Shown here: in pieces, positions 11,367 to 22,500 of the stretch
Layout: each line of letters opens with the position of its first letter
How positions within the stretch are numbered: position 1 is the stretch's first letter
DNA from: Nereocystis luetkeana
Taxonomy: Eukaryota > Sar > Phaeophyceae > Laminariales > Laminariaceae
Length of the DNA stretch: 64,000 nt
Direction: 5' to 3'
Assembly (NCBI GenBank): GCA_031213475.1
Contig: JARUPZ010000007.1
Location: 7,621,586-7,685,585, forward strand
Made by a program: the position numbers and the translations under genes
The notes under the pieces: model-generated
What the model saw: the letters and a program-made list of their open reading frames with translations, nothing else
The model's database searches: none
Told to the model about the DNA's origin: nothing

Positions 11367-11751
11367 GCTATGTGTTTTGTTGGTCTTTTCGTGCCTACGG
11401 CAAAGAGCAAGTTCGCATCATCGGGAGGGGCGGAATTCCTGCCCGTGATCGAATCGACACCTACAACGAAAATTTGAAAACTGTAAGTCTGCATTTATAT
11501 GTGCTTAATATGTGCTTCCTTCTTCCTTTTGGTTGTTCTTCGCGTCAAACTTGCCTACACAGACAGGCAGCACAACAGCAACAAAAACTACAACTGCAGC
11601 CCATTCTCCTGGTTCTACTACTTCTATTACAGCCTCCGTTGATACGTGGGGCTTTTGTTTTGTCCTGCTTGTCTGTCTGCCTCCTCTTTATATTTATTAC
11701 CACAAACAAACAAATATACGCCAAAAGAAGGAAAACAAGAAAAACAAGTAA
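11367..11751 (+). CDS. last two exons of a possible Ser/Thr-rich single-pass membrane protein
   Basis: Exon 11367-11482 follows an AG (ACACGCAG) and encodes a natural-looking segment with KEQVRIIGRGGIPARDRID. It ends at a consensus GTAAGT donor. After an 80-base intron with a pyrimidine tract and CACAG acceptor, exon 11563-11751 continues in phase. It gives a Thr/Ser-rich stretch (TTATKTTTAAHSPGSTTS), a hydrophobic segment WGFCFVLLVCLPPLYIYY and a basic tail ending in TAA. That reads as a stalk, membrane span and cytoplasmic end. Upstream exons were not found, and no known family is recognised. The good splice sites and matching phase are the main support. Confidence 0.42.
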
Positions 11752-12539
11752 AACAATAACAAGGTGAAGAAGGAAGAGAAGAGGAAAAAGAGGGAAAGGG
11801 CACGAACACCACGGTACAAAGGATTCTTACCACTATATTACTATTACTACTGTATACTACTATTGTAAGGCCTAATACACTACACTGCCTGATATCTACT
11901 TGGCACAACGATCGATTGTAGCTCAACAGCTGAACCACTACTACTGCACAAGGTCGCGCACCAAACCAGCTAGCCACTATAATGACCGCATAGGAACAAC
12001 CCGCACTGCGGCAATACCTCCTTTGCCCATTTATGGCAACAAATCTTACGCCGCACGACGCTTCTCACGTCGTTCAATACTATTAATAGATACTAAGACT
12101 CCCCTGCCGCATATAGCGGAGAAATAAGTCACGGCACCCCCCATTCCATCCAACAAACTATTATGTCGGTGAGGGGGACCAAACCCGACAGCTGCTGTCT
12201 CGCCGCTGCCACGGGCAGCTTACAACAACCCCTTCCTTGCCTTGTGCAAAGCCCTCTCTTTTCCCCAACCAGACCATCGACCGTACCGTCAGGAAGTCCG
12301 CAAAAAAGCAAACACCATGTTCTCTACGCCTATAACAAGGGTGCGCGACACACCGAACCTTACAGGGAGAAGACGCCGACCGGAACGTCCACGTCACGTC
12401 AAAATATTAGACGAACAACGAGGCTAAATAAACACTTACCAGGTACTTTATGGGCAAGTACGCACGTACGTACTCCTTACCAGCATATCATAGTACGAGC
12501 ATACCGACGTACGGACATACCGACGTGGGCACATACAAC
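11752..12539. other. intergenic, no gene seen
   Basis: Downstream of the membrane-protein exons. It contains A-rich sequence that may be a 3' untranslated region, then unremarkable DNA. No supported exon was found. Confidence 0.35.
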
Positions 12540-13330
12540 ATGACGGACTGACAAAACGACGGATGGACGACGAATGCCACTAATTCAAAATACCAATCCC
12601 ACCGCACACTGTATCGTCCAAACCTAAGCACAAGAGCAAAACAACGCACAACTCCTCCGTTTTTTTCGTCCTTCCCGTGCGGCCGCCATCGACAGACAGG
12701 CCGACGAACGGACGGACGACGAGTGCCACAAAATCAAAATACCTACCCCACTGCACAGCGTACCGTCCGAACCAAGAGCAAGCGCAAACCAACGCACACC
12801 TCCCCCGCATTTGTCGCTCCCACGCGGCCGCCGCCGACGGCACGATATACCAACGGAGAAACATACCGATGTACGGGTGGACGGCGCATGTCGACGAATC
12901 AAAATACCAATCTTTTACCCCACAATGTACCGTGCAAACCAAGAACACGTGCAAAATAATGCGCAGCTCCTTTGTCTCTTCATCGCTCCAACGCGGCCGC
13001 CGCCGACGGACAAACCGACGGACGGACAAGCCGGTGGACGGGCAGACAACGAGTGCCAACACTTCAAAATACCGGTCCCACCGCACACCGCAGCGTCCAA
13101 ACCAAGAAAAAACGGCAGAAGAACGAACAGCTCCACCGCCTTAGCCGCTCCCGTGCGGCCGCCGCCGACGGCACGACATACGGACATACCGACGCACGAA
13201 CGAAAGGCGAAATGCCCAAAAATCAACACCAATCTATTACCGCATACCGTACCGTCCAAACCAAGAACAAGTGCAATTAAACGCACAGCTCCTTCGTCTT
13301 CATCGCTACCACGCAGCTGCCGCCACCGAC
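12540..13330. repeat. tandem array of five units of about 160 bases
   Basis: Five diverged units share GTCCAAACCAAG (near 12614, 12766, 12928, 13095 and 13255) and GCGGCCGCCGCCGACGG, with spacing of 153-166 bases. Several frames stay open on both strands because stop codons are rare in this composition. I see no protein family in any of them. Confidence 0.8.
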
Positions 13331-13705
13331 TGGGCCAGGTGCCGGGCACAAAAACCAGCGACACCAACCTGGTCCGGCGCGTTTCGATGTCATCGAGGCC
13401 AACCGATGAGTCCTAACACTCCGAAGCCCAATAGCTTGAAACGGAAAGCCGAAAAACACTAAATATATGGCTACTCGCACTGCAACGGCTGCTGGGATTC
13501 CCGTGACCGCTTGCAACTACACGGTCAACGCTAGCGTCTCCACCGCCGCCGCTACTGCTTCTGCAAAAGCGCGCCCTCGCCCCTCTGACGTTCCCCTCCG
13601 CTCGACGTAGATCGACGCGCTTCGTACTATGATAACCCAGCAGACCCCTGGCAAGCTTGAATACATCAATCCCCAACAGTCTTTTGGTTTGTGGCGGTTG
13701 TTCTC
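13331..13705. other. 3' flank of the WD40-like gene
   Basis: This is immediately downstream of the stop codon of the minus-strand WD40-like gene and probably holds its 3' untranslated region. No other feature is seen. Confidence 0.35.
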
Positions 13706-14534
13706 CTAGCTGCTCCCGATTCCGCCGGCGCTTCCTGCGCCGCCGCCGCCGCTGCCACCGGCGCTGCCGCTTTCACTCGCACCGCTTCTACCGCCGCCGA
13801 CCACACTACTTGTGGTGCTGCTGCCGCCGCCGCCGCCGCTGCCGCCGCCCCCGTGCCCGACGCCGCTTGCTCCTAGTACTGCTCTTATCCCTGGTATTGC
13901 TCCTGCTCCTCCTCCTCGTCCACCACTTCCACCTCCCCCGCCACCGCTACCGCCACCCATGCCGCCGCCGACACCCTCGCCGCTTGCACCGCCACCGCTG
14001 GCGCCACCTTCCGCGCCACCACTAACACCTACACAAGCACCCGTGCGTGCGGGCCCACCGAAAGCAGCATCACCGCCGCTCGCAACGCCTCCAACGCCAC
14101 TCCTGCCGTCCACCGGAGAGGCTGGCGCGCGAGGCAACAGCACACCCGTGCCGTCACCGCCCACGAACCCCCCGCCGCCCCCGACCCCCACCCCCCCCCC
14201 GACCCCGCCCGCACCCCAACCGCCACCCCCGCCCACGACCCCCACCCCCCCCACGACCCCACTCCAACTCCAACTCCGACCCCCGACCCCGCTCCCACCA
14301 CCACTACCACCGCCTCTACCGCCACCGCCCGCCCCCCCCCCGTCAGCAACACTCGCCGCAGCTGCCGCACTCGTCGCCAATTCGCCGTTGTGCGAAAAGG
14401 TAAAGATGCGCGCGTCAAGTGTGATGCCGCATAGCTGTCGCTCCTGCCCGCCGTCGGAGCGAGTCGGGCCCAGCGGTGCCAAAAACAGCCCCGCGTTCAC
14501 ATCAAGCGCGGCCGAAAGCTCTAGGTCGGTGGTG
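13706..14534 (-). CDS. terminal exon of the WD40-like gene
   Basis: The acceptor CCTCCTTCAG lies behind a C-rich tract. The exon starts one base into a codon, matching the exon at 17060. It encodes TTDLELSAALDVNAGLFL and CGITLDARIFTFSHNGEL, then a long Gly-rich tail broken by non-Gly stretches (PRAPASPVDGRSG), and ends at TAG 13708-13706. The opposite strand has an equally long Pro-rich open frame, a mirror of the Gly codons. Confidence 0.6.
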
Positions 14535-16466
14535 CTGAAGGAGGGGGGGGGAGAAGGAAGGCGTGGGGCGGGGTGAGGTGGGGGGAGGGGTGTGCTCAAT
14601 AGGAGAGATCTACTCGATCTCATGCATGGCCGTAGTCGTTCGTATGACCATAACCCTCGCATCCCTACAATGCCGGGACGGAGCATGTCGGGTTTTCACC
14701 GACCAGGCAGACATGGCTTATTGCACCAAGCGCGAAGCGCCGTGAGGTGTCCGGCGAGTCGCATGAAGGGTGAGTTGCATTCTACTAAGGATCGCTTGTG
14801 AGGCGGACTTGCATACGGATGACAGCTTCAATGAGTTAATTTTATTTCCGGTGTAGACCTTTCCAGAGACAGCAATGGGAGTACTATGTAACTGCCTCTT
14901 GGGTGCCTTACCTTGAATACTACGTGATACGATCAATTCCCTTGTGCGGAGTAAAGGTTCTTTACGTCGCACAAACGATCTAACTCGACAACCAGCTAAC
15001 TCGACAACCAGCTGTGGGCGACCGCCAAGAAAAAAAAAAAAGTTACCCCGGTTGTCTAGCTCACGTAGTGAGCGGCATGTTTTACAGTGTCGTTGCCAAC
15101 CGACGCTAACCCAACCTATATAAAATAGGGGGGGAGAGGAGGGCAGAGGCGGCGGGAACTAAATATGAGGCGTGAACTTCGCGTTGTACATGAGGTTACG
15201 GCGGCTGCAGTGAACGATTAGCGCGGTATCAAGGCATGCATTCCGTTCCCCTCGCTGCCTCGGCAAGGAATGCTGCGAGGCATGCCCTATCAGGCTAATA
15301 GCGAGTGGGGTAGGTCTTTCTGGCGGGTGTAAGGCCGGACTCACCCTCAAGGAGTGATACCTTCTTGCTGCTGCCTGTGGCCGCGAGGCTCAGGCGGCAG
15401 TAGAGTTGGGTCGTACGTGGTGCGTCAGGCACGGAGACCTACGATTCGCGCGTCTTTTTTAGGCAGCTGCGGCAGAGCAGCAATGCTCAATCGGGGTGTC
15501 CGTGCGCGGAGGCAGGCGCCACCACAGGCCACACTACGGCACAGTCTATTGCGCCGGTAGGAGGCTGGATTCGACGACGAGGGAGGAGGGAGACTGGGCG
15601 TCGACGTGCGGGGAAGAGACGGATTGACCTCCCCCTGCGCGAGAATTTTATTTTTCAGATCAGAACCGCAAGTGCGAGGAGCATTTTGTTTTTCAGGATG
15701 ACGGAGAAAGGGAATCGACTGGAAGGGAATGGCAACGAGTGCACGCGCAAAGGAGCGGGTGGGCCAAGGTGGTGAGGCGGCCATGAAGAGCGGCAGGAAG
15801 ACGGTGCACGGAGACCCATGATCTGCGCGCACACTATCATCACGAGAGAAGCAGTCATAGTTTGTTTTTTCCTGGTATTGTTTTTCACGAGGCAGAAAAG
15901 TATCTACCGGTACTTGTTATTAACGTCGTCACTGGTCTTGGTCGTTTAACGAGTTGTATACCCTTCATGGGGAATAACCTACGCAATTATCAGGGACGTG
16001 GTATCATAACTGTGCTGCACCTTTTTGTGTCAGACAGGCCAGGAAAAGATGGCGATCGTTGATATTCGTGTGGTAGTAAGGTTCGATTGCTCCTTTTTTC
16101 ACTGCATATCCGCGAGTCTTCACTCTGACAGCACTCCAGATAGCAGGCAGGTGTGTTCCTCTTTCGTTTTCACGACTACCGTGCGTTTCGTACGGTGCAG
16201 GCAGCACTTCAGACAGCATCCGCTGTAGTCAGCAGCCACGAGTTGGTTAGAGGTGGGAACGGGGGTACTCTATGTTATAGTGGAGAGGATATACCCGCGG
16301 CCATGTTAGTTCAGTTTGCACATTGGTTTTAGCTCGTGTGCGCTTTCTTCGTCTCGTGTACTTTGAGGCAGCCGAATTTTCGATTTTTTTCGTTTTTTTC
16401 GGATCTTCCTAGGGCTCCAGCACCTTTGTGTGACCACGGACTCCTTCGTCAGAGAGTTAATGTGAG

Positions 16467-16537
<71 letters not shown>

Positions 16538-19500
16538 CGTATGTGCGACATCAAATAATGCGCGTCAACTTTAACCTATACCTTCGCGTCTGATTGGCCA
16601 TGGCTAGTTTCAAAAATCCCGACAGACAAAAAGAGCTATAGGCTTCGCACCGTGGAAGCTTATGAGAAGAGTAGAACGGGGGCAGAGGGTTGCTCTTTGG
16701 TCAATCGACAATTTGCAGGAAAATAAATCGATCACCCAGCCTCTCCTTTAGAGGGAGACCGAAAGAAATAAAAATAGCTTTCAGCGAAAAATTGCGGAAA
16801 TATAAGAAATTAGCGGCAAGAGCGTTGGTGAAGCACGCATAGGCCGGGTCTTTTGGGGGCGCATCAAGGCATTTTTTTAGTAATAATGCACCAATTTTAG
16901 GGGTCAAACCGCGGTCTCCTACTGAAGCATGTCTTGTAGAGTAGAGGAGAGCTCCAGCCCAGTCCAACCTCACGCTTCGACTCGACTCAACCGTGAACCT
17001 TTTGGTCACGAGTCATCTCTCGCCCACATAAGAGAGGAGGGCGCACTAAAACCCCTCACCGGCATCCAGCGCTTCGGGCCAGGCCAGACGCAATCCGCGC
17101 CATCATGCCTCCTTGCGGAGACCCTATGGCGCTGCTTCCGAGGCTGCCGTTGGTGACAGTGCCCACGGTGTACCTTTGGATGTCAGGGGGCGGAAGGGGG
17201 GCGAGGGGGGAGTCAGACAAGAGAGATGGGGGAACGCCGTCAAAGAGATCTTCGGGAGTGGGATCCGGTGCGACACGCGGTAGAGGGGAGCATTACCCCG
17301 ATCTGCAGTACGTCATATTGATTGGGCTGCTGCCTCCTCCCCCCGTCCCCGTTCCCCCCTATGCATGCGGTGGGGAGGGGAGGTCTCGTTAACCCCTTCA
17401 GATTTGCACCACGTCATTTTCGGACAAACTACTTGGAACCAGTGTTGGGGGAAATTCATGCAGTAGGAGAAGGCGTAAGAAGGGCCACGCCTGCAACCTG
17501 CTCCCTCGCCACGTAAAGAATGGCCTCATCTTTTGCTGGCACCTGTACACCTGGACATGACATTAGCTTCGTGTCGCGGGTGCGAGCTACGTACCTGGCA
17601 ATAACGAGAGCATGATAAGTGCATTAAGCCCTCTCGAGTCTTACCATGATCGGGCTCTGCCCATCGAATCATCCGACTCCTGCCCCCCAAAACAATTAGC
17701 ATCCTTTTACCTCTAGGCCTGCCAGGTATCCCCCTCGTAGCGGAAATATTTTCTGGGTTACAGATACGTAGCCTTTCATTGTCTTTCCCCTCTACCCAAT
17801 GGTTTTCTACTGATATACCTGGTACGTAATTTACGGTTTATGGCTCTCGTAGAGGTTCCTCAGCGTCCCTCTCTATTTTCTGAGCATCTGCCACACATTT
17901 TTAGTAGTAGCACGTGACCGCCACCAGGCAGTAGAAAGTTCAACAACAACACATGCACACCCCAACGATGCTACTCCAAAAGAACCGCTAGATTCCTCTG
18001 CGTGTGCCAGCATGTATCATGCTCCTCTTTTTTTTTATAAGTGGATCAGTGCAAGTAGTCTGGGCGACACACACACAGACACCCGCCGTACCTCACGGGC
18101 TTATTTCCAATCCTCGCCAATATCGGCACACAAACAACAAGCATTGAAACAACACCAACACCAATAGCGCCAGCAACACCACCACCATCACCACCACCAC
18201 CACCGTCACCACCACTAACACCACCAACCCCACCACAAAACCCCACCGTTCCCGCGCTCTTCCGTCTCTCTCCCCTACTGCGCCGATATCTCTCCAAGCG
18301 GCCGAACAGCGTCCGAGTGACCTCACGCACCTGGACAACCCGTTCGTGCCGAAAGCCACCCAGTCATCTATGCCCGGGGGGGGGATCCCAGAAACGCCGC
18401 TCGCAGACGGCAGAATCTTCCAACACAAAAGACAACGGGGGAAGGGAGCATTCACGGGGACGGGAGGGGGCGTTGACGGAAACGGTAGGGTAGGGTTGGG
18501 TAGGGTACGGACGGTAAGGTTGACGGCGGTGCTAGCGGTGGTAAACACCGGGGGTGGGGGGGGGGGGGGGGGGGTAGGAGGAAGGGGAAAGGGGGAGGGG
18601 GGAGGGGAGAGGGGGGAGGGGAGAGGAGGGGGGGGGAGAGAAAAGGGAGAGAGGAAAAGTACAGTATGGCGAGCGTAAAATTGTAGGGAGGCAGCAACGA
18701 AGAGGAGAGCCTTGAGCCACGACCACGTGACAATTTTTCGCGACAAAAGTTCTTTGCCGAAACGCCAAGAAAGTTGTGCAGCAGCACCACCAAGGCGACT
18801 CCGTGCCGGACGCCAACTTACGATGCGGACACCGACCCGCCTCTTTTCCTAAATCGACGGGGAGGATGCGTTAACCCTTTCTCTCACCGCTGCAAAGACC
18901 CCCACACTAATTTCAAGTAGTTTTTTTCCCCAAAAAACTTTGCTTGCAGTTTTTAAAAGGTCAACCCTAATGGGACCCCGATATACCGACAACAAAAGTC
19001 AGAAGAGTGGACAGTCTTCACTACAGCCTGGTGTGAGCGAGCAGTAAGAGCAGTATCATGCTCGGCGCATGTCGTACATCGTGCCACCCTGGGCTGCATG
19101 TAGTTCGCACACCAAAAAAAAAAGCGAAAAAAAGCGACTCCAAACTTAATCAGACCCCCTAATCCAGCGGCTCGGAGTGGACTGCTTGGTGTATTAAAGT
19201 CGATGCCATAACCGGCACTTTGTTCTCGTGCCCTGTTTCCCTCTCAAAACGAAAGTAAAATATTAAAAAAACAGAGGTATGTCGTAGGAATGACTAGAAA
19301 CAATGGGGAGAGGGGAGAGAGGAGAAGAGGAGAGGCTTGGTTGAGGTGCTGGGTTGGACAAATCCTGCGGTTTTTGCACCTGTTGGATATCGCCGGCAAC
19401 AGGGTCTTGAAGCGTGACAAACGCCGACATCATCCGCACGTCGAACAGTCGCACACACCCCCCCCCGCACCCGACCGCCAGCACCACATCTGTACCGTAG

Positions 19501-22500
19501 GCACCGCAGCGATCAAGCGCGCAACATCAACGTCGTCAGCAGGCGGTGAGCGCCATAGGGACGAGGGGAGGGGGGGAGGCAGCGAGGGGGCGAGTGCGAG
19601 GGTGGTTCATGTTCGGGCAGGCAGGCCCAATTGAGCGTTATCAGGGAGACGCGTCCTGCATCTCGTTAGACTATGTATGGAGGTATCGTATCTCTCTACG
19701 GAAGCGCTATGATGTGCACCACCGTAATCACGAACAAAAAGAAGGAAAACCATAGTGAAGACACAAGCGCAAACGCAACCAGGACAGAACAAACAACACC
19801 AGCCAAGCACGCCCGACAAGAACGGACCCAACCATTCTATCGAAAACAAGAACAAAAAATCACAAAAGCAGGTGACCAAACATCAGGTCACCACACAGCA
19901 AGGGAAGAAAGACAACACACAGCTGGACAAACAGCAAACGGCAAACGGATGTACGAACAAACAACCAAGCGAGCGCACGAAGGCAAAGCCAGACAGCCAA
20001 GCAACAGCCAAACAAACCGAACAAGCACGCAAACGCAACACCAAACAAACAAACAAACAAACAGGCGACAGACAGCCAAGAGTCCACGAAAACCAAGCAC
20101 ACCAAAGAACAAACAAAATGTGCGCACACAAACACCGGCAGAGAACGAAAGCAAAGCCAGGGTGCGAATCCAAAGCAAAAGTCAAAATCAAGGGACAACG
20201 TCAAGCAAAAGTCAAAGTCAAAGACCGAGGACAAAATAACGTTAAAAAATACCGGTACCACGTCAAAGACGGCGTCAAATACCAGGTCATCAAGTCGGAG
20301 CCAAGGTCCGCGACTGAATCAGAGACCAATTCACAGACAGACGAAGGCCAAAACCAAGTCGAATACCAAGTCGAACCAAATCAAGGCCAAAACTATTTCC
20401 AAATGAAAGAGCCCGTCAGAGACCGAGTCAAATATCTAGGCAAGGTGACAAACCAGGCCACCAACGAGTCAAAGAAACGAGTCAAAAGACCAATGTAAAT
20501 ACCGGGGCAAAAGCCGAGCCAAAGACACGGACCAAGACAAAGACCAAGCCAAAACCCGAGGCAAACACGGAACCAAGTGGAACCCAGCCGAACAATAAGT
20601 CGAACACCAAGTCAAACACCAAGTAAAAACATTAAAGTCAAAAACTAAAGTCAAAGATCAAAGTCAACGACCAAAGTCAAAGATCACAGTCAACGACCAA
20701 AGTCAAAGATCAAAGTCAACGACCAAAGTCAAAGATCAAAGTCAACGACCAAAGTCAAAGATCAAAGTCAACGACCAAAGTCAAAGATCAAAGTCAACGA
20801 CCAAAGTCAAAGATCAAAGTCAACGACCAAAGTCAAAGACCGAGTCAGGGGCGGATACAAAGGCCGAAAACAACAACAGGTCAAAGACCGAGACAAAGAT
20901 CGAGGCAAAGGCCGAGGCGAATATAGAGACAAAGACCGAGGCAGAGACGGAGGTGAAGCCAAAAGGCCGAGCCTGAGATTGATCAAGTCAAAGACCGACC
21001 CAGGTCAAAGACCAAGTCGAAGATCGAACCGAATCAAAAGACCGAACCAAGCTTAACTCCGAACAAAGTCAAGGATCAAGTCAAGGACCAAGTCAAGGAC
21101 CAAGTGCACTTCAGTTGACCTGGTCCGTCCTTGACGTGGCCCTTGACTTGGTCATTGACTTGGTCATCGGCTTGGTCACTGACTTGGCCATTGACTTGTC
21201 AGGTTTAAGTCAAGGATCAAGTCAAGGACCAACTGCCGTTCAGTTGACCTTGTCAGTCCTTGACTTGATCAGCACTTGACTTGGTCCTTGACTTGATCAG
21301 CACTTGACTTGGTCCTTGACTTGGTCCTTGACTTGGTATTGGCTTGTACCTTGACAACGTACTTGCCTTGCTTGACTTAGCCCTGGAATTCGTCTTTGCC
21401 TTGCCTGACTTGGTCCTTGACTTGTCCTTGGCTTCAGCTTCGCCTTGCTCGACTTGGTCCTTGACCCAGGAGGAGGACCAAGTCCAGCAAGGCAAAGCTG
21501 AAGCCAAGGATACGCGAAAGGCAAAGTCAAGGACCCCGTGAAAAAAGTCAAGGGGCCAGGTCAAGCAACTTGGCTTCTTGATTTGGTCCTTGACTGTGTC
21601 ATTGACAGGTCAAGGGCCAAGTGCCGCCCATTTGGCTCTGTCAGTCCTTGACTCCATCCGTCATTGACTTGGTCCTCAAGGGCACGGTCAACCACACCTC
21701 CACATCTATACCCCTCAATTCGGTAGGGGCCCGGGGCGATCATCGCTGCGCACCTGGCTAAATAGGTGGACTCCCAGAAGCACATACACCGGTACGTAGC
21801 AAAATACAGAGTAATATTATGTGATAACATCCCAGCATCCCAGCACTTATCCATATCGTATGCACCCCCACGTGGGAAACCCGCTGATACGGAGTAAATA
21901 GGACCAAATATTGTTGGTAAAACTAGGTAAATATATAGGTTTTGTGTGTACCATAGGTCCTGTTTACTGTGGTCCCCCGTAGTAGGATATCTTGGGATGG
22001 CCCAGACGCCACAGTTCTTGACTTCGTTTTTGCCTTGCCTGACTTGGCCCTTGACTTGTCCTTGGCTTCTTATTCCCCTTTCTTGACCGAGTTTGAATAC
22101 CAAGTTAAGGGAAGGCCAAACACAAAATCAAGGACCAAGGAAAAACATGCCAAGGACCAAGTCAAGCAACTCAAAGACCGAGAGTCAAAGACCGAACCGA
22201 GCCAAAAAAAACGCTGAAGCGAGTCGAAGACAGAACCATGTAGGCCGAACCAAGGCAGGAACCAAGTCACGCATTAAGTCAAGGACCAAGTCGGAAGGAT
22301 CACGTCGAGGACCAAGGACCAAGTCAAGGACCAAGTCAAGGACCAAGTCAAGGACCAAGTCAAGGGCCAAGTCAAGGGCCAAGTCAAGGACCAAGTCAAC
22401 GACCAAGTCAAGGACCAAGTCAAGGACCAAGTCAAGGACCAAGTCAAGGACCAAGTCAAGGACCAAGGACGCCTGGTACGATAGAAATACTGTAGCACGT

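Noticed and set aside
12580-13416. Overlapping long frames on both strands in the 160-base array
   Set aside because: They follow the repeat, are open on both strands and match no family.
13812-14576. Long Pro-rich plus-strand open frame
   Set aside because: It is the mirror of the Gly-rich minus-strand exon. The minus strand has a supported acceptor, matching phase and non-repetitive flanking residues; the plus strand has none.
14591-14873. R element as a 5S rRNA or snRNA gene
   Set aside because: A few words (CTACGGCCAT) recall 5S RNA, but the rest does not follow any RNA gene I can recognise.
15660-15769. Plus-strand exon-like segment RKCEEHFVFQDDGERES
   Set aside because: It has a strong acceptor, but no start, donor partner or family, and it lies in an intron of the opposite-strand gene.
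16701-17009. Minus-strand frame with PKIGALLLKKCLDAPPKDP
   Set aside because: It reads like protein, but no splice sites join it in phase to the exons at 17060 and 14534, and no family is recognised.
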